The notes beneath the pieces were generated by a model. That model was not told the origin of the DNA, did no database searches, and saw only the letters and a list, made by a program, of their open reading frames with translations. 64,000 bases of DNA, taken from contig JABZFP010000030.1 in the NCBI GenBank assembly GCA_014237395.1, positions 124,001 to 188,000 on the forward strand. Direction: 5' to 3'. Positions 52,649-61,800 of this stretch are shown here, one piece after another (positions within the stretch are counted from its first letter, which is position 1; the number at the start of each line of letters is the position of its first letter). A program made the translations under genes and the position numbers. The stretch is from Desulfobacteraceae bacterium (GTDB taxonomy: Bacteria > Desulfobacterota > Desulfobacteria > Desulfobacterales > UBA5852).

Positions 52649-52747
52649 CAAGGCCAAACCCTTTGTGAAAAGGGGGCGGAAAGCCACGGATCTTTTTGTC
52701 TTGCCGAACTGACGGGGTCAGTCATCAGGACGATTGAATGAAAGAAA

Positions 52748-52806
52748 GCCGGGCTGCCGACCGTGACATCGTCAACGTCACCCAATGGGCAGTCCGGTTT
52801 TTGTTT
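52748..52806 (+). terminator. branched hairpin with T-run, just before the giant gene
   Basis: CCGGGCTGCC pairs with GGGCAGTCCGG and encloses a second stem GTGAC/GTCAC. It is followed by TTTTTGTTTTT and lies 53 bp before ATG 52859. It could be a terminator, or an attenuator within the giant gene's leader. Confidence 0.5.
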
Positions 52807-52858
52807 TTCGAACAGGGCGCCTCTTAAACCAATTCATTCATCAACGCATGGGGGAGTT

Positions 52859-55800
52859 ATGTTGATTCGGGACGTCGTCGCCTTGGGTTGCCGGTGTTTT
52901 TCAAAGTCGCTTTTACCCGTCCGGTCGAAAATAAACTCCCAGCGCCTTGTTTCTTCAGTGGCCGTCATGGGGTTTCTTGCAGTTTTAGGGCTTACGGGGA
53001 GTGATCTATTCCTGGCGCACCCGGTGCAAGCCGATGAAGAGAATGTGGTTACCGTTCTCAGCGGCACCGATGCGGCGGATACGATGACACTGGCCGATCC
53101 GATCGATGCCCAGGCGGGTCTTTTGACGGATGAAAGCGAAAAGATAGAGGCTTCCGCAACAGCCCTCGACGCCCTGGCGGGCAACGATGGGATTCTCAGC
53201 GGGGCCGACGTCACTGCGAGTGCAGACGCGGCAGCGCTGCTCTTACAGATCTTGGACGCCAAAACCCAGGCGTTGGCCAAAGCCATGGGGCTGGTCGCCG
53301 GCGATGACAACGATATGATTACCAGCAGCGGTGCTTTGGCGGTGACTTCCTTGGCAAGCGGTGCATATGCCGGAGCGCTTACGTTCGATACAGGCGACCG
53401 CGATGGTGATGACCGGAAAATCGATCTATCCTTGAGTACCGAGGCGGGATCCACGGCCATCGATGGCGGTGATGGCGACGATATGGTGAACAATGACGGG
53501 GCACTGGCCGCTATTGCGACGGCGACCAGCGGAGGGACGGTCGATCAACTGACGGCCGACGCCCAAGGCGCGGTGTCACTGAACGCCACATCATCGGCCA
53601 AGGCCGAAACCACCGGTATTGCTACCGGCGATGGGGATGATGCGATCAGCAGCACGAATACGATTGCTTCCATTGCAACGGCCACCAGTGGCGCGCTCGG
53701 CATGAGCCTTGCGGCCGGAGAAAATGCGGAAGGCGACAAGGCCAAAATCGAACTCGATACGTCGGTGAGCGCCGAGGCAACGGCCATCGGCATCGAATCC
53801 GATGGCGATGAGGCCGCGGAAGAAGATAAAGACGCCTCACCTTTCGCTCTGGACGGGCTGCGCGTCACCTATGAGAAAGAAACCACGGCCGTCAGCGGCA
53901 CGGATACCCTAAACAATTCGGCCGATGTGCAGGTCACGGCCACGGCCACCAGTGGTGCTGCTTCGGCATCGATGGATGTTGCCGTGGACGGTGCGGCTCA
54001 GACCAAAGCCAATTCCGAAGCCAAGGCCGAAAGCATCGGCCTGTCAACCGGTGCGGCGCAAGATACCATTATCAACAGCGGCGATCTGACGGCCGTGGCC
54101 ACGGCCACGGCGGCTGCTTTGAGTGCTACCTTCCAAATAGGGGCACCGACGTCGGACGAAGACCCGCCACCAACCACCGGCAGCCCATCGGACAACAATT
54201 CGAGCAGTCAAAGCGGCGTAAAAGCCACGGCCCGCGCCGTTGGTATCGCTTCCGATGGTGAAGGCCAATTCAAGACGGTCTCGGCGTCCGCGGAGATTAC
54301 CGATACTTCCCTGGTGTCGCATTACCAGCAGTCCGAAGGCACCGTGAGCGATGCCGACCAGGTGATCAACACGGGCGACATGGAGGCTATTGCAACGGCG
54401 ACTGTCAGTGCGGAGAGTGCGGCCATCGATATTGCAGCGGGTGGTTCGGTCGAATCAAAAGCCAATGCGACAGCCACTTCCGAGTCCGTAGCGATCTTCA
54501 CCGGCGGCGGGGATGACACCGTCAGCAACACCGGGGCGCTGGATGCGGTAGCGACTTCCACGGCCGGGGCCATCAGCATCGGGTTGGCAGCGGGAGAATC
54601 CCAGGGCGACGATACCGGTGATGATTCGGATGACAGCGGCAGCATCAAGAGCGAGACCGAAGTCAAGGCCACAGCCACGGCCAAGGGCATCGACGCCGAA
54701 GGGGATGCCCAGTCGAAAAGCGTGAGTGTGGACGTGGACATCAGCCGCTCGGGCATTGCCGCCGGTTTTGAATACAGTCAGGAAGCGGGCTCCGGCAACG
54801 ACACGGTGGATAACCAGGCGAGTATCACGGCGGTGGCCACAGCGACTTCCGGCAGTGAGAGTGCGACGATCGACATCATGGCCGGCGGTTCGGTGGATTC
54901 CAAGGCCAACGCCGAGGCGACTTCCGAATCCGTGGCGATCTTCACCGGCGGCGGGGATGACGCGGTCACCAACACCGGCGTGCTGGATGCGGTGGCGACA
55001 TCCACGGCCGGGGCTGTCAGTGTTAGCTTGGGCATTTCCGATTCCTCCGACCCGGATGATGATGGCGGCATTTTGGACAACCTGCGGGAGCGCTTCTGGC
55101 CGACGGTCCACAGCGAGGCCAATGCCACGGCCACGGCCACGGCCCAGGGCATCGATACCGAAGGGGCGGTCGCAGATAAATCCATTGCCGGGGATCTTTC
55201 CCTCGACCGGCAGTCTCTGAACTTGTTTTTTGCCTATGACGAAACACAGGCCAACGGTAATGATCGGGTTGACAACCAGGACGCCATCAATGCCGTTGCG
55301 ACTGCCACCAGTGGCGCCGCTGCCGCCGATATCCAGATCAATTCCGATGGAACGGCTGCGGCGGAGGCCAATTCTACCGCCGCGGCCCAGGCCGATGCCA
55401 TTCGAACCGGCAGTGGCGATGACACGGTAAACAACAGCGGCACGTTGACGAGCGTGGCCACGGCAACTTCGGGTGCCCTGAGTGTCGGTGTCGCCCACGC
55501 GGAGGGTGATGACACCAAAGCCCGGGCAGAAGCCAAAGCCACCAGTACGGCCCAGGCGACCGGCATCGATACCGAGGGCGACAACGATTCCCGCGCGGTA
55601 GAATTTTCCCTGGATCTGTCCCGCGACGGGCTGCACGTCAACTACAATGACACCAAAACGGCTGCAATCGGGAATGACGAAGTGGTCAACCAGGCGGCTG
55701 TGACGACCGTTGCTACGGCCAGCAGTGGTGCCACAGCCGTTCCGGTGAGCATCGACGGTGCCGCATCGGCGGATGTCACCTCCAAAGCGACTGCTGCCGC

Positions 55801-58800
55801 AACGGCGATCCATACGGGCGGCGGCCATGATGTGATCGACAACAGTGGCGACCTTGCGGCCGCCTCCCAGGCGACCTCTGCGGCTATCGGGGTGGGGTTT
55901 GGCCAGCAAACCCAATCCACCGGCAAGACGAAGATCGAAGTCAAGGCTGCTGCGGAAAGTACGGCCAGTGCTATGGGGATTGCGACCGATGGCGATGCCG
56001 GCGATCAAAGTACGGCATTTTCTCTCTCTCTGACCGGTGAAGAACTATCAAGCAACTTCAGCAAGACCCAATCCGATGTCTCCGGCAATGATATGCTTAC
56101 CAATACGGGTACGATCGCTGCCGTGGCGACTGCTTCCAGCGGTTCGGCCAGCGTTGGCGTTGCCATCGACGGTGCTGCAGCAGTGGATATCACTTCGACC
56201 ACCAAGGCCGATGCAACCGGTGTCGATACCGGGGGCGGTGACGACAGCATTGATAACCGGGGCGACATTACTTCGACGGCAACCGCTACTTCAATGGCCC
56301 TCGGGGTGGGGGTTGGCGTGCAGAATGGTTCAGGCAGCAAGGCCAGTTCGAACGTCGAGGCTGCCGCAAAATCAGAAGCGCTGGCCGTGGGTATTACTGC
56401 CGACGGCAATCAGCAGGATACCGCTCTCGCAATCGACCTCGTCATTACCGAAGATGGTCTTAGCGCGGGTTATCATCAGTCCGAAACCCCACTTGCGGGG
56501 GATGACGACCTGATCAACACCGGGGCGGTGACAGCGGTGGCCACGGCCACCAGCGGCGCAATTGCCGCAGGTGTAACAACGGAAGGGTCCGCCCGCAGCG
56601 ATGCCAGCGCCACAGCCAAAGCCGACGCAAGGGCTCTGGATCTTGGTGGCGGCAGCGATACGGTCGATAACCGTGGTGCCCTGAGCGCCGTTTCAACAGC
56701 CACGGCCGCAGCTGTCGAGGTCTCTGTCTCCGGGAAGGGAACTACCATTGCCAACAACGGGCTTTTTAGCGCCGGGACCACCGCCGAAGCCAAGGCCGTC
56801 GGCATTGCAGGGACAGGAATGGATAGTGCCCAAAGCCTGGATGTCACTTTGGACGTGGATTTCAACGAATTGAGTGTGGGATTTGATCTTGAAAAAGTTG
56901 TTGACGGCATCACCGGTGACGGCGACGACAGGATCACCAACCGTGCTGCCATCACCACCGTGGCTACGGCCACGGCGCCGGAAGTCAGTGTGGCCGTCAC
57001 CAGTGAAGGCATTGCGGCATCTCTGGCCAACACAGAAGCGATGGCTGACGCCACGGCCATCCAAAGTGGCCACGGCGATGACACCATTACGAATACCGGC
57101 GATCTGAATTCGACGGCCACGGCGACAGCGGCTACGGCCAATGTCACGGTGACCGGTAAGGGATTGGCCGTAGCTGGAAACTCCGTCTGGGATGGTGGGA
57201 TCAAAGCCAAATCCAATGCGGCCGGTATTCATTCCGAAGGTGGTGAAGAAGATGTCCTGGCCATTGGCGTCGATGCTTCTTTGGAAGGGGTTGCTGTAAC
57301 CTACGAAAAAACGAAAGAACTGGCCAGTGGTGAAGACACGGTTGTCAACGACGGCAATATCACGGCCACCGCTGTAGCGGTTGCCCCCGCGTTATCTGTG
57401 GCGGTGGCATCCAGCAGCGGGGTGGCGGCCTCTCTGTCAACGGCGACGGCGGAGTCGGAAGCCTTTGGGATTCGCACCGGGGATGCCGCCGACGACATAA
57501 CCAACCGGGGCAACATAACGGCCGTGGCCAACGCCGATGCGGTGGCGGTCAATGTGGCCGTGACCCCGACCGGCGTTGGTGTCGCCGGCAACAATATTTG
57601 GGACGGCGGCACCAAGGCCGAGTCCAGAGCTTTCGGGATCGATGCCGACGGTGAAACAGCCTCCGAGACCTTGACGAACTTTATTGCTGACCATACCGGA
57701 GTGGCGTTCACCTACGACCAGCAGGGCATACTGGCCAGCGGCGACGATGTTATCCGGAACGAGGGGGATGTGTCGGCCGTTGCCGTTTCGGTAGCGCCGG
57801 CCATCAGCGTGGCCGTAACAGCCGAAGGCGTGGCGGCCGCCATGTCCACAGCGACCGCCACAAGTGATGCAAGGGCTATCCGCAGCGGTGACGGGGATGA
57901 CGACATCAGCAGTGACGGCAGCCTGACTGCTGCGGCCACGTCCATCGCGGCGGCCGCCAATGTGGCCGTGGTCGGTTCGGGAGGCGTGGCCGTGGCTGGG
58001 AACAATGTGTTCGATGGTGGAACGAAGGCTGAATCACTATCCTTGGGCATCGATACGGATGGTGAAGATACGACACAAACGTCATTGATCTTGACATCGG
58101 GTGGGAACGTGCCCCTCAGCCGCAGCAAGGAAACCGTGCTGGCCAGCGGCGACGATGTGGTGATGAACGACGGGGATATCGTAGCCACGTCTACCTCTTC
58201 GGCGACATCAATGGCGGTTTCCGTGAGCGTTGCAGGCGTTGCCGGGGCTGTATCGACCGCCGAGGCAGAAAGTGACGCACGGTCCATCCGGGGTGGTGAT
58301 GGTGATGATGACATTACCAATAGCGGGACATTGACAAGCGTATCGACCGCCACGGTTCAAACCGTCAATGTGGGCGTCACCCCGGCCGGGGTTGCCATGG
58401 CGGCTGACGCGGTATGGGAAGGCGGCAGCACCGCAACCTCTTTAGCGTTGGGGATCGACGGCGACGGTGAGTCGGCCCAAAGCGAAACGACGACTATCAA
58501 TACGGAATCCGGAACGACTTTTGCCCACACCAAAACTGATCAGGTGGCGACCGGCGATGACACTATTGTCAATACCGGGGACGTGTCTGTTGTCGCAACG
58601 TCTGTTGCGCCTTCGGTGGCTGTGGCCGTGACACCCGCTGGCGTGGCAGCAGCGACATCGACCGCCACGGCTGAAGCCGATGCCAGGGCGATCAGGGGGG
58701 GTGACGGCGATGATGCGATAGACAATGCAGGGGATCTGACCGCCGTTGCCACCTCAACGGCGGCGGCTGTCAATGTCTCCGTGGTACCCACCGGCGGTGT

Positions 58801-61800
58801 GGCGGTATCCGGTAACAATTTTTGGGATGGGGGCACCCATGCCGAAGCGGTCGCGATGGGTATTGACGGGGACGGGGAAACGACCAGCACATCGGAAACC
58901 CTTGTGAATGTCAGCGGTGGTGTAATCGGCATCGAACGTAGCAGCAGCAGTCAGATGGCCAGCGGTGACGACCGGATTGTCAATTCCGGAGACATTGGTG
59001 TCTATGCCACCGCCGTATCGCCTTCCATCACGGCAGCCGTGACACTGGCGGGTGTGTCGGCGGCGGTTTCGACCTCGACGGCGGAGTCAGATGCGCGCGC
59101 CATCCGTGGCGGCGACGGGAACGATACGATTGATAATGCCGGCAATCTGACCGTTGTCTCGAATGCGGATGCCGCCGCCGTCAACGTATCCGTCAACGCC
59201 GGCGGCGGTGTGGCGCTGGCGTCGGATGCCATCTGGAATGGCGGCACCACGGCAAAAGCCCATGCTTTCGGCATCGATGCCGAAGGAGAATCCTCAAGTT
59301 CCAACACCACCTCGATCGATGTCGGGGCCTCGGTTGCTTTCGATCAGGACAAGACCGAAGAAGAAGCCACGGGCGACGATGTCGTCAACAATCAGGGGGC
59401 CATCGACGTGCTGGCGATTGCCGTGGCGCCCTCGGTGGCCGTGTCGGTGGTGGGGACCGGTGGTGTGGCCGGAGCATTTTCGACGGCAACGGCCAAAGCG
59501 GACGGCACCGCTGTCAGTACGGGTGCGGGAGACGACACGATCACCAACAGCGGTGCCCTTTCATCGACAACCGTGGCCAATGCGGATGCGGTCAGTGTGT
59601 CGGTAACGGGCGTTGGCGGGGTCAGTTTTTCAGGCAACAACGCCTGGGACGGCGGCACCCTGTCCGAGGCGAAGTCCCGGGGTGTCGACAGCGGTGACGG
59701 CGATGATCACCTGAACAACAGCGGTGATGTCTCCGTTTCAGCCACCACCGTGACGGCGACCGGTTCCGTGTCGGTGACCGGAGTCGGGGGTGTATCCGGT
59801 GCGATTTCAACATCCACCGCTAAGTCCGATGCCGTCGCCATTGATTTGGGCGCCGGCGAGGACGAAGTCGATAACAGCGGTGTGCTCACAGCCGAGGCAT
59901 TTGCCAATGCCGATGGACTCAATGTGGCCGTGACCGGTGTCGGGGGCGTCTCGGTTGCGGGCAACAATGCCTGGGACGGCGGCACCCTGGCCGAGGCCCG
60001 GGCTGCCGGCATCGACGGCGGGGACGGAGAGGCCCGCATCAGCAACACCAACAATGTGACGGCGGAGGCCGATGCGATCAGTGTCTCGGCCGCGCTCAGC
60101 TATGTCACCTTCGGAGTGCCGCTTGCCATATCGACTTCCACGGCCGACGCGGAAGCGGCGGCCGTCCGTTCCGGCGACCAAGACGATGATTTGACCAACA
60201 GGGGTGAGTTAACGGCCGAGGCCGATGCCACGGCGGTATCGGTCAATGTGGCTGTCACCGGCGCCGGGGTGGCCGGGGCCGGGGATTCCGTCTGGGACGG
60301 TGGCACCAAGGCCAAGGCAGCATCGGTGGGGATGGATGCCCGGGCCGGTGAGGACGTTATTCAAAATACGGGCACGATTGATGTCGATGCGAATGCCGTG
60401 ACCAGCTCGAACAGTGTGGCCTTTACCGTGGCGGGTGTTTCGGGGGCTGTTTCCACGTCCACGGCCACCGCCGATGCCCAGGCCATATCGGGTGGTGACG
60501 GAGACGATACACTGGTTAACGACGGTGTGCTTGATAGCACGGCCAACGCAACGGCCGTGAGCGTCAGTTTTGCGGCCAGCGCGGGCGGCGTTGCCATTGC
60601 GGCGGATGCCGTTTGGGATGGCGGAACAACGGCCGATGCCAACGCCAGTGGTCTGGACGGTGGCATGGGTGATGACGTTATTCAAAATAGCGCCCAGATC
60701 GATACCACCGCAAATTCGACGGCTAGCTCAAACAGTGTGGCCATGACGGTGGCCGGTGTTTCCGGTGCGACATCCACGGCCACATCCACCGCCGACGCAG
60801 CTGCCATCGACGCCGATGACGGCGATGACACGATAATCAATAGCGGTGATCTAACGGGTACGGCCAGTGCCGGTGCCACCAGCGTGAGTGTCGCCGTGAC
60901 CGGTATGGGGGCGGCTGTCGCGACGGATGCCTTCTGGGACGGTGGAACCCAAGCGGCTGCGACCGGCCGCGGCATTTCCGGCGGTTCCGGAGAGGACACC
61001 ATTGCGAACACGGCAAGCATTACCGCTGCTGCCGACTCCCGGACCACTTCAGCGGCGATTGCAGCGTCGGTGGGGGGTGGTATTGCCGGTGCCATGGCGG
61101 CTTCTACCTCAACCGCTAACGCAACGGCCATTGATGCGGGTGAAGATGATGACCGCGTCCGAAACGACGGAGAACTGACGGCAACGGCAACGGCCGAGGC
61201 TAACGGCGTGAGTGTTGCTGTCACCACTGTCGGAGCCTCACTGGCGGGTTCTCTGGACAGTGCTACGACCGGGAATGCCCTGGCGATCGGTATCGCTGGT
61301 GGAGATGGCGAAGATACCCTCACGAGCAGCGAAACATCTGCCATGACCATCAACGCCAGTGCCACTACCACGGAAACCGCTGTTAGTGTGACGGCTGGCG
61401 GGGGCTTTGCCGATGCCAAGGCCAATGCGGTCGCAATCGCGGAAGGCATCGCCATCGATGGTGGTGCTGACAGCGATAACATCTTAAATGCGGGTAATAT
61501 CGAGGCAACCGTTGTCGCAGAGGCCAATTCCCAGGCCATCAGCTTTACCTTAGCAGGGGCGGCTGTTGCCGATGCCAATTCGGAAAGCCATGCCACGGCG
61601 ACGGGTTTAGCGGGTGGCGAGGGTGCCGATGCGGTCGCCAACCGCGGTTCGATTTCCCTAACAGCGACCGCCGATGCCGAAGGGCAGTCCATTGCCGGCA
61701 CGCTGGCGGGCTTTTCGGTAGCAGGCGCCAATGCCACGGCATGGGTGGATGCTTTCGGTCTGGACGGGGGGGCCGGAGAAGACACTCTCGTCAACGAGGG

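Larger units (their letters stand above)
52271..52858. other. 588-bp region upstream of the giant gene
   Basis: The segment 52290-52440 is strikingly AT-rich against its surroundings. Two folded elements follow (52602-52648 and 52748-52806). I see no gene. The AT-rich part is the likeliest place for the giant gene's promoter, but I cannot fix its boxes. Confidence 0.5.

Noticed and set aside
54455..56008. Long leftward reading frame of about 517 codons opposite the giant gene, and similar ones up to 388 codons at 60682-61848
   Set aside because: They are antisense to the repeats, have repetitive low-complexity translations and no ribosome sites. The strong codon bias of the GC-rich repeats removes stop codons on the other strand.
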